Assembly (NCBI GenBank): GCA_016199485.1
Contig: JACQGO010000170.1
Coordinates: 1 to 42,797 of the forward strand
Reading direction: 5' to 3'
Length of the DNA: 42,797 bases
DNA from: Betaproteobacteria bacterium
GTDB taxonomy: Bacteria; Pseudomonadota; Gammaproteobacteria; Burkholderiales; SG8-41
The notes under the pieces are model-generated. The model made no database searches. It was given only the letters and a program-made list of their open reading frames with translations, and was not told the DNA's origin. Shown one piece after another: positions 20,914 to 30,996 of the stretch. Numbering within the stretch: position 1 is the first letter of the stretch; each line of letters opens with the position of its first letter. The position numbers and the translations under genes are program-made.

Positions 20914-22498
20914 CGAGGATCTGGACCTGGTGCAGAAAAAGCTCCACGACAGCGGCGCGATCTGGTCGCGGACGGAACTCCTTCGGTTTTATAACGATGG
21001 CTACCGCGAATTCTTGGCTCGCTCGCAGGCCGTTCGTCGACTTCGGCCGCTTGATCTGCCTGGTCGTCATACCTATGCGGTTCTCCACGAATGGGAAGAT
21101 CGGCATGTGAGTCGCGGCACGGTGCGGAAGCCCTCGCGCGCCGCCCGGGCGGCGTCGATGCAAGCGACGGGGCTCTGGGAGATCGAGGCGAGCGTGGGCC
21201 TCACCTCGACGGCCGCCCTCGCCAATTTCACCCAGGAATGGGAGCGAGCGTTTGTCTCGACGGATCGGCATGTGCAGATCACGTTTCCTCGAAACCATGA
21301 GCGGATCGCCCGCCTCGCGTGGAAAGAGCGAAAGCTCGCTCCGGTGTCCGTGCGGGAGCTGGATAACACCGATGACGCCTGGGAGCAGCGCGGCGGCGAT
21401 CCCCGCTGGTGGACGACGGGCGTCGGGCGGGTGCGGAGCGTGGAAATCTACGAGATTCGGACGGACTATCAGCAGGCATATGCGCTAGAGGCGGCCGACG
21501 CGGGGACGCCCCGGAGGTTTTCGGGAGATCGGACCTGGACGGTCGCTCGACTCGACACCGCCCCCGCCAATGCTTATGCCTATCTGACTTTTGGGGACGC
21601 GCAAGCTCTGACCACGCGCGGGGCGGACTTCGCGCCGCAGTGGGCCTATACGCAACTCTGGGAGCGGGCGGAGGTGACGGGGGCCGCATGGGAATTCGTG
21701 ATCGATTACACGATGAACTTCCCCGGCCTGACGTTCACCGTGATCCATCCGTGGGAATTCGGGCTTGTGCAACAGCCGCATCCCGACATTCTGGATGATC
21801 CCGCCACGCCGGGCAAGCGCGGGATGTTCGCCTGGGAGCATCACGATCCCGACGGCAGGTACGCGAGCCGTGTGGCGACGGGCGATCCGCCGATCAGCTT
21901 GCTCGGTCTTGGCGTGCGGATTAGCACGGCGGCGGCGGCGGCGGGCTCTTTCGGCACCCAACCGTGGGAGGCCGACCAGGTGGACGGGGTGACGCTTCGG
22001 GCGGGCCAGGTCACGGGGTGCTTTAGCTGGGAGCCGGCCTTCGGCGCGGTACTTCTGACGCTCGGACTCGGCACGATCCGGCATCTCCGGTCAGACGCCT
22101 TTCAATACCTAGCGCAGGATGAGGACCAAGCCTCCAGTGCCGGGCTTCTCGGTCGAATCATGGACTGGCGATCCTCGACGGATTCCCTCGTGGCGACAGA
22201 GGTCGTGCTGCCGGTTCGGGATCTCCAGGAAACGGAGACGCCGCAGTTGGTCTCGCCCCCGCTCCAGAAGTATCTGCGCTTCTTCGTCCTCTCGATCGCC
22301 TTCGGACGACCCGGCGAAGGCCGTCAGCCGGTGCTCGCGGATCACTATGGCCGGCGATTCCAACGCGGGATCGAGTTCTTCCGTCGGTTCGCGGATGTGG
22401 CCCATCGGGATCGCGTGTGGAGCCGGGAAGGGTTCGTCACGACCGAGCGGGTGGTCCCCAAGGTGCGATTCCCCGCCACCTTCCCCCGGGTCTTCTGA
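20900..22498 (+). CDS. Tail/neck structural protein
   Basis: A 532-residue product from TTG 20900, which has a Shine-Dalgarno (gaggag) ten bases upstream. Longer starts read non-conserved Arg-rich sequence. The N-terminus repeats the adaptor pattern (VQKKLHDSGAIWSRTELLRFYNDGYREFLA), followed by a large beta-rich body with Trp-rich segments. Size, place between adaptor and tail hub, and the adaptor-like lead suggest a neck or stopper component. No enzymatic motif was seen. Confidence 0.55.
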   Translation: MPTVSEDLDLVQKKLHDSGAIWSRTELLRFYNDGYREFLARSQAVRRLRPLDLPGRHTYAVLHEWEDRHVSRGTVRKPSRAARAASMQATGLWEIEASVGLTSTAALANFTQEWERAFVSTDRHVQITFPRNHERIARLAWKERKLAPVSVRELDNTDDAWEQRGGDPRWWTTGVGRVRSVEIYEIRTDYQQAYALEAADAGTPRRFSGDRTWTVARLDTAPANAYAYLTFGDAQALTTRGADFAPQWAYTQLWERAEVTGAAWEFVIDYTMNFPGLTFTVIHPWEFGLVQQPHPDILDDPATPGKRGMFAWEHHDPDGRYASRVATGDPPISLLGLGVRISTAAAAAGSFGTQPWEADQVDGVTLRAGQVTGCFSWEPAFGAVLLTLGLGTIRHLRSDAFQYLAQDEDQASSAGLLGRIMDWRSSTDSLVATEVVLPVRDLQETETPQLVSPPLQKYLRFFVLSIAFGRPGEGRQPVLADHYGRRFQRGIEFFRRFADVAHRDRVWSREGFVTTERVVPKVRFPATFPRVF

Positions 22499-24459
22499 TG
22501 CCCGTCAAGGAACGGGCGGGTCAAGAGATCAAGGGATTCCTCGGGGTGAATCTCCGTCGAGAGCGCCTCGATCTCGCCGATGAGGAACTGGCCAAGGCGA
22601 TCAACGCCGACCTGCATACCCAACCCGGCGCCATCGTGGTTCGGTTGGGCCGGTCCAAACAGTTCTCGACCGCGTTGACGGATCTTGCTATCCGTCGGCT
22701 CGCCAGGATCAACGGTAAACGGTATCAGGTGGCGGGACAGTCACTCTATCGGGATCAAACGCGCATCCTCAACGGCCTGCTCTCCGCGAATCTCTTCACG
22801 ACCTTGATGCCCTTCCGCCCGTTGAACGATACGACCACCTGGGCGTTTATCGCCGACGACGCCATCATGCGAAAGGATAACGGCACGACCGTGCATCTCT
22901 GGGGCATCGCCGTCCCCAGCGTCGCGCCGACCATCCTCATTGGTCTCACGTCCGGGAGCCTGTCCGGTTCCTTCACGGTGCGTGTGACGGGAGTGCGTTT
23001 CGACGGGGCGAAAGTCGCCCACGAGGGCAATCCGACAGTCGCTAGCGCCAGCGTCACGGTGGCCTCGGAAGTCATCGCCATCGGGGATCTGATTCATGCT
23101 GATCCGCAAGTGAACGGGACGGGGATTTACCGGACCGTGAACGGTGGCGCATCTCATCTCCTCGATCTTCGTGCGGCCTATCCGGTGACCTCGCAGACGG
23201 GCGTGACACTTCCGTTGGAGGCGGGTGGGAAAGGGACGGGCCTGCAATTTCAATGGTCAATCCCGTTGGGTTCCATTAGCGTCGGGCGAGCCTGGGGATC
23301 GCAAGATTGGGAACCGACGGGAGAGGGCAACAGCGAGGACGCGGCCGGTCGCCGAGCGACTCATCTCTGGGAGATCACAGATGCCTATGTGACGACCCAA
23401 ACTAAACGCTGGGCCTACGGGTCCATAACGGCCGATTCGGCGCTCGGCGCGGCCGTGGAGACGGATAACGATGTCCCGCCGCTCGCGTCCTGGGTCACGG
23501 CGTTTCAAGAGCACGCCTTTCTCTGCCGGGACGCGGCCAACCCCCATTATCTCTGGTGGTCCAAACGGTTCCGGCCGGAAAGCATGCCGCTGACCCAGTT
23601 TTTGGAGATCGGCAACCCGGACGATCCGCTTCAGTGCGCGTTGCCGTTGGCGGGGATGCTCGGGGCCTTCACCCGCCTGACGAAGTATCGCGTCCTGGGG
23701 AACGCCACGAGCGGGTTCACCTCAATGGAGGCCATTAGCCGACGGGGGACGCCCGCGGCGGCGGCCGCTATCACGACCGAGCACGCCATCTTGTTTCTTG
23801 CCCGCGATGGGATCTTTCGCACCAATTTGCTCTCGCCGGATGACGAACTCTCGGAGCTGATCGCCCCCCTGTTCTTTGGGGAGACGGTCAATGGCATATC
23901 GCCGATCAATTGGGCCGCGATCAGCACCGCCGGCGCCGCCTATTGGAAGGGCCGCTATTACACGAGCCTGCCGCTTGGGACGGCCACGGTGCCGATCCAT
24001 CTGGCCGTCTACAGTTTCGACACGAAGCGATTCTATTTCTTCGACCATCCGTGTCGAAGCCTCTTCACGGAAGAGGCGACGGATACGCTCACGGCAGGAT
24101 TCACGGATGGCTTCGTCTACATCCTCGAAGATGGAGCCGCTGACGGGGACGCGGGCGGCGCGATCATCCTTGACGCGGAAACCAAGAACTACTCGGGCGG
24201 GATGGATACACTTCGGAAAATGCCGCTCTGGCTCCGCGTGGACGCCGACACGCAAGGCGAGACGCTGTCCGTCGAGCTCTATGTCGATGACACGCTGCGG
24301 CGGACGGCCAGCCTCTCGGGCCTCCGTACCAAGGCCCTGATCCCCTTTCCCGACGGATCGCTCGGCTATAGTTGGCGGGCGCGGTTCCGGTATACGGGCA
24401 AAAAGCGGGTGCGGATTTACGGTGTCTCCGCCTTGTGGCTCCCGTTGGAGGCGGCTTGA
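22498..24459 (+). CDS. Tail hub / stabilisation protein
   Basis: A 653-residue product from ATG 22498 overlapping the previous TGA. Features typical of the P22 gp10/tubular-B type: an N-terminal LGVNLRRERLDLADEELAKAINADL with PGAIVVRLGRSKQF, then repeated blades (AFIADDAIMRKDN, HAFLCRDAANPHYLWWSKRF, HAILFLARDGIFRTN, FTDGFVYILEDGAA) that suggest a beta-propeller. The C-terminal beta-sandwich has ETLSVELYVDD. It would form the short tail tube and carry the spikes. Confidence 0.7.
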   Translation: MPVKERAGQEIKGFLGVNLRRERLDLADEELAKAINADLHTQPGAIVVRLGRSKQFSTALTDLAIRRLARINGKRYQVAGQSLYRDQTRILNGLLSANLFTTLMPFRPLNDTTTWAFIADDAIMRKDNGTTVHLWGIAVPSVAPTILIGLTSGSLSGSFTVRVTGVRFDGAKVAHEGNPTVASASVTVASEVIAIGDLIHADPQVNGTGIYRTVNGGASHLLDLRAAYPVTSQTGVTLPLEAGGKGTGLQFQWSIPLGSISVGRAWGSQDWEPTGEGNSEDAAGRRATHLWEITDAYVTTQTKRWAYGSITADSALGAAVETDNDVPPLASWVTAFQEHAFLCRDAANPHYLWWSKRFRPESMPLTQFLEIGNPDDPLQCALPLAGMLGAFTRLTKYRVLGNATSGFTSMEAISRRGTPAAAAAITTEHAILFLARDGIFRTNLLSPDDELSELIAPLFFGETVNGISPINWAAISTAGAAYWKGRYYTSLPLGTATVPIHLAVYSFDTKRFYFFDHPCRSLFTEEATDTLTAGFTDGFVYILEDGAADGDAGGAIILDAETKNYSGGMDTLRKMPLWLRVDADTQGETLSVELYVDDTLRRTASLSGLRTKALIPFPDGSLGYSWRARFRYTGKKRVRIYGVSALWLPLEAA

Positions 24460-24776
24460 TGGCTGACAATCTGACGCGCGGTGCCGTGCAGATCATCACC
24501 AACGATCCCCTGGAGATCAATCACGCCCTCATGCGACTGCGCGAGGAGTTGGATGAGATCCAGGGCTTGCGGGGGCGCGCGAAGATATTTGACCGGGCGC
24601 GAGTGGATAACCCCGTGGAAGACCAGGATGCCTTGACCAAGGGGAGCGCGAATCTCGGCACGTTTGTGACGCTTGGAACGGGCCAGACGATCACTGGGGC
24701 GAAAACCTTTCAACAACCGATTCGGATCACGGATAGCAATGGCGATCTTGTCCACGCCCTCGGCACCATCGTCTGA
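24459..24776 (+). CDS. Small tail-associated protein
   Basis: A 105-residue product from ATG 24459 overlapping the hub stop. The N-terminus is helical (ALMRLREELDEIQGLRGRA). The C-terminal part with LVTLGTGQTITGAKTF-like strands resembles trimeric fibre stalk elements (GxQTITGAKTF is common in phage fibres). It is probably an anchor or short fibre. It overlaps the acetyltransferase start by 38 bases. Confidence 0.5.
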   Translation: MADNLTRGAVQIITNDPLEINHALMRLREELDEIQGLRGRAKIFDRARVDNPVEDQDALTKGSANLGTFVTLGTGQTITGAKTFQQPIRITDSNGDLVHALGTIV

Positions 24777-25335
24777 TGCGGCGAGCCGCCTGGTCGGCGA
24801 GCACGTGCGGCTCTGGCCCTACGTGCGCGGGTATTTTCCGCGCCATGCGCTCTACGTACTCTGGCAGATGATGGAGGCCGAGCGCGCGGCACCACTGCTA
24901 TTTTATGGCCGACCCGGGCGGGCGGATCTGCCGGAAGCCACGCAAGGCGATCTGGTCGATTTCATTCGGTGCTTCGAGCCGCAGGAAGGGCGCCGGGCGC
25001 TTCTGCTGGTGCAAGGTCTACGCTCGGGCGAGACGGAGGGCATGGTGTGGTTCGACGACTTCACGCCCCATCGGTGCGCGATCAACATGTTCTACCGGCG
25101 CCGGGCGTGGGGCACCGTGGCGCGGGAAGGATCACGGTTGGCCTGCGGGTATGCCTTTGAGAATTTCGGCGTGAAATCCATCTGGGGTTATTCCCCCTTC
25201 CCGCTGGCCGTGCGTCACGCGGAGGCGATCGGATTCCGCATCTTGGCGGTACTGCCTCGATACGCCTGGGTGAACGGGAAAGCCCAGGATATGAGCGTTG
25301 GCTGCCTGACGAGGGACGAGTATGAGCTTCGGTAA
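24739..25335 (+). CDS. GNAT-fold acetyltransferase-like protein
   Basis: A 198-residue product from ATG 24739. The fold order resembles GNAT proteins encoded among phage tail genes: ALLLVQGLRSGETEGMVWFDDF, HRCAINMFYRRRAWGTVAREGSRLACGYAFENFGVKSIWGYSP (helix and the strand-4/5 split region) and RHAEAIGFRILAVLPRYA. A weak acetyl-CoA loop is replaced by WGTVAREG, so activity is uncertain. It may modify a virion or host protein, or act as a structural GNAT. Such genes recur between tail hub and internal-protein genes in podoviruses. Confidence 0.6.
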   Translation: MAILSTPSAPSSDAASRLVGEHVRLWPYVRGYFPRHALYVLWQMMEAERAAPLLFYGRPGRADLPEATQGDLVDFIRCFEPQEGRRALLLVQGLRSGETEGMVWFDDFTPHRCAINMFYRRRAWGTVAREGSRLACGYAFENFGVKSIWGYSPFPLAVRHAEAIGFRILAVLPRYAWVNGKAQDMSVGCLTRDEYELR

Positions 25336-25855
25336 AGACGACGACGACGAGATCAAGCGGCTGCGGCAAGCTCAGGAACAGCAGGCGGCGCTTACCGCGC
25401 AGGTGGCCCAAGGCCCCATTGCCGCCCAGGAACTCCAGCGGCCCGTGCTCGATATTTTCCAATCCATTCTGCGGGGCGAGCGACCGAGTACCTTGAAGGT
25501 CTTCGCGCCCGAACGGGAGACCCTGGAGGCGCAGTTCGGGCGTGCCCGGGAAAACGTGATTGGGACCACGCCCGCCCGAGGGGGACTCTTGACCCGGATG
25601 CTCGGCGATCTTGAGACGGAGCGAGCCCGCGCCGTGACGGGCTTGGAAAGCGATGTGCGAAAGGCCGCCTTCCCGATGGCGGCGTCGTTGGCCTTCGGGG
25701 CGCCGTTAAGCGCATTGCCAGGCATCTCGGCCGCCGGCGCGCAATTTGGGGATCTTGCGGAGAGACTGGCCCAGGAACAAGCGGGGTTCGGGCGAACCGT
25801 CGGCCAAACGGCCGCGAAGATCGGCATGATGGCGGCGAAGGCCGCCCTGGGGTAA
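25322..25855 (+). CDS. Candidate internal virion (ejection) protein A
   Basis: A 177-residue product. It begins acidic (MSFGKDDDDEIKRLRQ), has a helical centre (LEAQFGRARENVIGTTPARGGLLTRML) and an Ala/Gly-rich C-terminal region (AFPMAASLAFGAPLSALPG) that could insert in membrane. Position after the tail hub and before two larger genes of the same style matches the ejection-protein block of P22/T7-like phages. Identity is inferred from place and composition. Confidence 0.5.
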   Translation: MSFGKDDDDEIKRLRQAQEQQAALTAQVAQGPIAAQELQRPVLDIFQSILRGERPSTLKVFAPERETLEAQFGRARENVIGTTPARGGLLTRMLGDLETERARAVTGLESDVRKAAFPMAASLAFGAPLSALPGISAAGAQFGDLAERLAQEQAGFGRTVGQTAAKIGMMAAKAALG

Positions 25856-25861
25856 GACCCG

Positions 25862-27538
25862 ATGGCCTCTCGATTCGCTAGCGGCTTCGCCGAAGGTTTC
25901 ACCCAAACGAGTCTCAGCGTCTTGCCTTATTTCCTTCAGCGGAAATCGGACCGGGAACGCCTGGAGCTGGAGAAAAAGGCCCTGACCCTCCGGGAGAAGA
26001 TGGCCAAGAGCCAAGACGAACTCTTGCAGCTTCAGATCAAGCAGGCGACGGAGAAACTGGGGGCGGGCGCTGATCTAGCCAGCTTGCTTCAGCAAGGTCC
26101 GTCTCAAGGCGCGATGGTGCCGGGCCAGGAAGCGAGGATTGAGGCGGGGGTGGTGCCGGAGCGGGAGCCGGTTTCCCCCGAGCAACGGGGCGCCTTCCGT
26201 CAGCGACTGATCGGCGGGATTTCCCGACTCGACCCGATAGCGGCGGCCAAACTCGCCCTGGAGCCCGAACCGCAAGATGCGATGGCGATCGTCCGCCAGC
26301 TCTTTGGCGGACAAGGGATTGGGCTGGAAGGGCCTGGGCCGGAAGCGGGCTCGGGTGGCCGACCCGTGCCGGGAATGCCTCCAGGCGGGGCGGGGATGCC
26401 CTCAGGCGGCGTGACGATTCAACCCCCTGGTCCTGAGGTCGGTGCGGTCGGCCGGGCGGTGCCTGGGCCGCCTGGACCGACGATGACGCTGGAGCCCTCC
26501 GTTAGCTTTGACAAGCAAGGGCAGATGTCCGTGAGCGTCAAAGGTCAACGGGTGCAGTTACAATTCCGCGATTTCGATCTGGAGTCTCCACCGGGGTCGG
26601 GCCAGATGGTCAAGTTCGGCCAATGGATCAATCCGGTCTCGGGCCAAGCCTCGAATCCCTTCCAGATGGGGGCGGCGGCGCCCGGAGAAGCCCGCCGGAA
26701 GGCGGCGGCGGCGGCCTCTGGACTCGGCACCGTTGCGGGCTCCCCACTGCATACGTTCGCCACCGAACAGCTGCTCCTGATCGATCAGATTCCCGACGCG
26801 AGCACAAAACAGCAACTGCTGGAGCAATTGCAGCAGACGGTGGCGAAGAGCCGACAGCCTCCAGCCGTCGGCTCGCCAGCTGTCGAAGGCACCGCCCCGG
26901 CGGGCCCGCTTGATATCGGAGCGGCCAGGCGTCAGGGCGAGGTGGTCACGCAGACGAAGATCGAGCAGGAAGCCCGCGCCCGCGAAAAGGCCCAGCGGGA
27001 AGCGGGCAAACTGAGCGAACAGGACCGGCTCGCATTCCAGGTGCAGACCAACATTTTGGCGCAGACGGCGTTCATGCGCCGGACCTTCAGCCGCCAAGAA
27101 ATCGAGCAGTTTGTCGGACTCTTGAACCGACCGAAACAAGAGGCGGAATTAGCCCTCCGAGGCATGTTCGGCAAAGGCGGGAGCGAACGCTTCGCCACCT
27201 TCAAGGCGGCAGGAGAACGGCTGCGGGCGACGGCCTTCGGGGAAGGCGGCAAGCAGTTGACGCCCTTTGAAGCCTCCGTCGTCTTCGGCTACACCCCGAC
27301 GGGACGGGAGGCGGGCGGAGCCGTGGAATTCATGGCGAAGCTCGATGGGCTGGAGCGGTTCACGAAGCTGGCGCGCGCGGTGCGGTTGAAGTTGGCGAAG
27401 GAACCGGCGGAGGCCATCACCGAAGAGCGGTTTGACGCTCTCCTGCAAGAGGAAATGCGGAAGGCGGGACTCTCGGCGATCCCGCCCGGCAGCGCACCGG
27501 GAGAGCTGCAAATCAAGAGCATCAAGCCCATTAAATGA
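25862..27538 (+). CDS. Candidate internal virion protein B
   Basis: A 558-residue product. An N-terminal ~80 residues of amphipathic helices (SVLPYFLQRKSDRERLELEKKAL...) precede a Gly/Pro-rich linker (~150-215). A helical Gln/Ala/Lys-rich body runs to the end (QEARAREKAQREAGKLSEQDRL). There is no catalytic motif. Its size, linker and place between two similar genes fit a protein packaged inside the head and ejected with DNA. The next ATG overlaps its stop. Confidence 0.5.
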   Translation: MASRFASGFAEGFTQTSLSVLPYFLQRKSDRERLELEKKALTLREKMAKSQDELLQLQIKQATEKLGAGADLASLLQQGPSQGAMVPGQEARIEAGVVPEREPVSPEQRGAFRQRLIGGISRLDPIAAAKLALEPEPQDAMAIVRQLFGGQGIGLEGPGPEAGSGGRPVPGMPPGGAGMPSGGVTIQPPGPEVGAVGRAVPGPPGPTMTLEPSVSFDKQGQMSVSVKGQRVQLQFRDFDLESPPGSGQMVKFGQWINPVSGQASNPFQMGAAAPGEARRKAAAAASGLGTVAGSPLHTFATEQLLLIDQIPDASTKQQLLEQLQQTVAKSRQPPAVGSPAVEGTAPAGPLDIGAARRQGEVVTQTKIEQEARAREKAQREAGKLSEQDRLAFQVQTNILAQTAFMRRTFSRQEIEQFVGLLNRPKQEAELALRGMFGKGGSERFATFKAAGERLRATAFGEGGKQLTPFEASVVFGYTPTGREAGGAVEFMAKLDGLERFTKLARAVRLKLAKEPAEAITEERFDALLQEEMRKAGLSAIPPGSAPGELQIKSIKPIK

Positions 27539-29040
27539 GCCAAAAATATCAGGTCGAAACGAACCAGGGAACCTTCGAGGTGGAGCTGGATCGGCCACCG
27601 AAGGACGCCGCTGAGTTGCGGGGCGCGGTCGAACGGGCGCTCGCGGGTCGCGCAGCGACTGGCGAGGCCGCGTCGTTCAATCTCTCGGAGATGCCGATTC
27701 CTGGGGTGATGTTGACGCCCGGAGAACTTGCAGGCGTCGGTCGGGTTGTCAAGCCCATGATCCTTCCGACGGCGGGCGCGGTCGCGGGCGGCCTCGCGGG
27801 AGGCGTCACCGCCCCCTTCACAGGCGGCGTGGTGAACCCGATGACGCTCGGCGCGGCGGGGGCGATGGGGGGCGAAGCCCTCAATCAGGCGCTCGGGATC
27901 ACGGAGAAAAGTCTGATGCAGATTGGCGTGACGGGTGCCGTGCCGATGCCCGCACGTGGGGCCGCCCGCGTCATCAATCCGCTGGCGCAAGGGCTTTTTC
28001 GTCGCGCCCCGGGAGCCTCTGTCACTCTCCACGAGATCGCAGCCGAGCGTCTCGCCCCGTTCATGGCAACCGGGGGGCCGAGCGCCGATCAACTCTATCA
28101 GATCGTGGCGCAGTCTGGAAATCCCGCTATTCCCTTGCGAAGGGTCTTGACTAAGGCCACGGAGTTCAACCAGGTTGAAGGCGTGGCCCGTGAGTTGGCG
28201 GCTGTCCCATTGCCTAAACTAGCGCGAACCACGGCCCGGCTGGAAAAAACGCTCACGACTAGTCCAGAGGTACCGTTTCAAGATGTCCGCGTTATTTTGA
28301 AACGCATCGGCGACAAGATCAGTGAAACGCGCGCGGCGGGCGGGGAGGAATACGGCGCGTGGCGCCAGCTCTGGAAAGCGACCATGGAGGATCTGGAAAC
28401 CGCCGCCACGGCGGGCAATCCAGCGATGCGCTCCGTCCAAGCCCTCAAGGCTGCCAACGCGCAGCAGCGGGCGGAATTCGCCGCGCGCGATCTGGGGGAA
28501 ATTCTGTCCATCGAAAAGGGCGGGATTGTGCCTCGGCCCGATCTCGGGGAAGGCATCGTCCAGGTCAATCCTCGGACGATCCTGAAGGCGATCCAAAAAG
28601 ACCCCCATCTTGAGGAATCGTTCGGTCCCCAGAAATACGCGGCCCTGGTCAAGGAAGTCTCGGAGATCGCGCGGGTGACGCCGGGATTACCCGCTGGTCA
28701 AGGCCTCGATGTGGGATCGAAACGCGCCCTTACCACTGCATTTGGGTCGGCCGGAATGCTGGGACTCCTGGGATTCGGGACGAGCGGCCCCGCCGGGGCG
28801 ACGGTGGGCGGGTTGGCGGGTCTGACGGTGCCGAAGGTCGCCGAACTCATGGGCCGCTATTTCGCCAGCCCCCAGGGGCGCGCGTTCCTGAAACCGATCC
28901 TCATCCAGGGCGGCGGGATCATCTCGCCACAGACGATGAGTTTGCTCGCCGTAGCGGCCACCGCCTCGGAGTCGGGGCGGCAGGCCACCACGCGACTCGG
29001 GGAATTCGGGCGCGAGCCCTTTGGAGGACCACCGCAATGA
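27535..29040 (+). CDS. Candidate internal virion protein C with hydrophobic segments
   Basis: A 501-residue product with an ATGA overlap at both ends. Residues ~70-125 are long Gly/Ala/Val stretches (LPTAGAVAGGLAGGVTAPFTGGVVNPMTLG) that could cross membranes, followed by a helical soluble body. A second hydrophobic block lies near 400-430 (FGSAGMLGLLGFGTSGPAGATVGG). This composition is common in phage proteins that form a trans-envelope DNA channel. The role is inferred. No lysozyme motif was recognised. Confidence 0.5.
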   Translation: MSQKYQVETNQGTFEVELDRPPKDAAELRGAVERALAGRAATGEAASFNLSEMPIPGVMLTPGELAGVGRVVKPMILPTAGAVAGGLAGGVTAPFTGGVVNPMTLGAAGAMGGEALNQALGITEKSLMQIGVTGAVPMPARGAARVINPLAQGLFRRAPGASVTLHEIAAERLAPFMATGGPSADQLYQIVAQSGNPAIPLRRVLTKATEFNQVEGVARELAAVPLPKLARTTARLEKTLTTSPEVPFQDVRVILKRIGDKISETRAAGGEEYGAWRQLWKATMEDLETAATAGNPAMRSVQALKAANAQQRAEFAARDLGEILSIEKGGIVPRPDLGEGIVQVNPRTILKAIQKDPHLEESFGPQKYAALVKEVSEIARVTPGLPAGQGLDVGSKRALTTAFGSAGMLGLLGFGTSGPAGATVGGLAGLTVPKVAELMGRYFASPQGRAFLKPILIQGGGIISPQTMSLLAVAATASESGRQATTRLGEFGREPFGGPPQ

Positions 29041-30860
29041 CCGAGACGATTCGGTACGGGCTCATCGGGAAACAGGACATCCGATTCGGTACAGGCAAAT
29101 TTGAGGTGACGCTCGCCGATGGGCGAGTGGTGACGCTTGATGAATTCAATTTGGTGACACTGCTGGTCGATTCGGGACTGGTGGTGCCATCGTACTCCAA
29201 GGCCGGACTCCCTGCCGCCGGCACCGCCGGTCGGCTGGCGCGGATGACAGATGGGGGCACGCCTGACAACATTGTCGAGGACAACGGCTCCAATTGGCGC
29301 TCAATCTACTCGCGTACCACCGGCGTCATCGTCATCACCGACCCGCAGTTTGGCGCCGACCCCGCTGCAACTGCATCGGCGAATCAAACGGCGATCCAAG
29401 CCGCAATCGATGCCGCTGCCGGCTCTACCGTCCTGGTGCCAGAAGGCACCTTTAATCTTGCTGGAGGACTAACGGTGCCGAGCAATACACGACTCGTCGG
29501 TGTGGGTCGTGACTCAGTCTTGCGTTTCGCTGATACCGTTGGTGCCAACATCGCGATGATCAGAAACGCCGATCAAGCCAATGGGAATAGCAACATCTCC
29601 ATTTTGGATTTACGGCTCGATGGCAACCGCGCCGGGCAGAGCTTCTCCGGCGACAACGGTCAGAACGGGATCGAATTGCATGGCGTCAACAATTTCCTCA
29701 TTCAGAACGTCATTGCCAGCAGCTTCGGGAAGGACAGCTTCTACTTCGGAATCGCCGGGACGAAGATCAGTTCCGATGGACGTGTAATCGGGAACTTCGC
29801 CTCCGACAACAGACGCATCGGTTTTACCGTCGTAGCCGGCGAGGACATTATATTCGCAGGAAATACCGCCGTCGATATGGCCGGTGGCGTCAGCGGCAAC
29901 GGGTTCCATGTTGAATCCAACAATGCTGCGAATGCCACGCGCCGTCTCACGTATGTCGGCAACGTCGCTACCGGGAATGCCCAAGCAGGGTTCGTCCTTG
30001 CCAATGGGAAGCAGGCTGATGTGTCCGGGCTGATCTGGGCCGGGAATGTGGCGAGTGGCAACACGCAGGATGGATTCTTCATCCAGCAAGGCAACAACAA
30101 CCAGGCGATCACGCTCCAGGGGAACACGATCGTTTCGAATAGCCGCGACGGCATCCGCGTGGCAGGCAGCGGGCGGTACGTCAGAATACTTGGCAACACC
30201 ATCAGCAACAATACCGCCATCGGGATTAATAGCACTGTCAACGCCATTGAGCGTTTCCAGATTCAGCAAAATTACGTTGGCCGTAACGGGCAGCATGGAA
30301 TTGTCCTGCTGCGAGGCAGCGGCCACCGCTCTCATCATCTCATCACTGGCAATGTGATCGACGCCAACGGTACATCTGCCTCGAACACGTATGACGGCAT
30401 CAACGTGTCGTCGGATAGCGCGGCGAGCGAATTTCGCCACACGATCATTAACAACAACCAGATCATCGATCTAGAAGCGAGTCCGACGCAACGCTATGGA
30501 CTGAACTTCGGAGCAAATACCGCTAGCAACATCGTTGAAGGAAACCGGTTCCAGGGCAACGTCAGCGGACAGATCAACAATAGTGCTGGAGCCAGCTTCA
30601 TCCGCGCCAACAGCGGCTTCGTGACAGAAAATAGTGGTACGGGGACCATCAACAGCGGCGCGACTTCAGCGACCGTGAGCCACGGACTCGATGTAACGCC
30701 CACCGCCAAGGCTATTGTGGTCAATTTCACGGAGAATCCTACTAACGACCCCGGCAACTTCTGGATCAGCGCCATAACGAGCACGCAGTTTACCGTCAAC
30801 GTACGAAATGATCCGGGCGCGTCGAACCTCGACTTTACGTGGCAGGTAACGGTGTATTGA
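29037..30860 (+). CDS. Tailspike with pectate-lyase-type beta helix
   Basis: A 607-residue product. Residues 1-60 form a head-binding lead. From ~105 the pattern AIQAAIDAAAGSTVLVPEGTFNL...TRLVGVGRDSVLRF starts a right-handed parallel beta helix. Many Asn/Gly-rich coils (QGNTIVSNSRDGIRVAGS, ISNNTAIGINSTVN) run to ~500. The C-terminal ~80 residues (GTINSGATSATVSHGLDVTPTAKAIVV...) are a beta domain often used for trimerisation or receptor contact. It probably binds and may cleave host surface polysaccharide. Catalytic residues cannot be assigned. Confidence 0.75.
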   Translation: MTETIRYGLIGKQDIRFGTGKFEVTLADGRVVTLDEFNLVTLLVDSGLVVPSYSKAGLPAAGTAGRLARMTDGGTPDNIVEDNGSNWRSIYSRTTGVIVITDPQFGADPAATASANQTAIQAAIDAAAGSTVLVPEGTFNLAGGLTVPSNTRLVGVGRDSVLRFADTVGANIAMIRNADQANGNSNISILDLRLDGNRAGQSFSGDNGQNGIELHGVNNFLIQNVIASSFGKDSFYFGIAGTKISSDGRVIGNFASDNRRIGFTVVAGEDIIFAGNTAVDMAGGVSGNGFHVESNNAANATRRLTYVGNVATGNAQAGFVLANGKQADVSGLIWAGNVASGNTQDGFFIQQGNNNQAITLQGNTIVSNSRDGIRVAGSGRYVRILGNTISNNTAIGINSTVNAIERFQIQQNYVGRNGQHGIVLLRGSGHRSHHLITGNVIDANGTSASNTYDGINVSSDSAASEFRHTIINNNQIIDLEASPTQRYGLNFGANTASNIVEGNRFQGNVSGQINNSAGASFIRANSGFVTENSGTGTINSGATSATVSHGLDVTPTAKAIVVNFTENPTNDPGNFWISAITSTQFTVNVRNDPGASNLDFTWQVTVY

Positions 30861-30996
30861 TCGGGCATAAACATGAGCAGGAGCAATAAATGCGGCAATG
30901 CCCTCGCCGCCCTGGAGCGTACGCGGGGACGGAGGGAAATTGCGTAAATGCCTCCCATTGGGGTCGGGGCAGAAGTTGGCGGAGTCCAATGCTGAG
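30861..30996 (+). other. Spacer between tailspike and lysis region
   Basis: Only two mini-frames (24 and 15 codons) with ATG starts are present at 30873 and about 30948. There is no clear hairpin terminator or promoter. I see nothing firm here. Confidence 0.4.
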
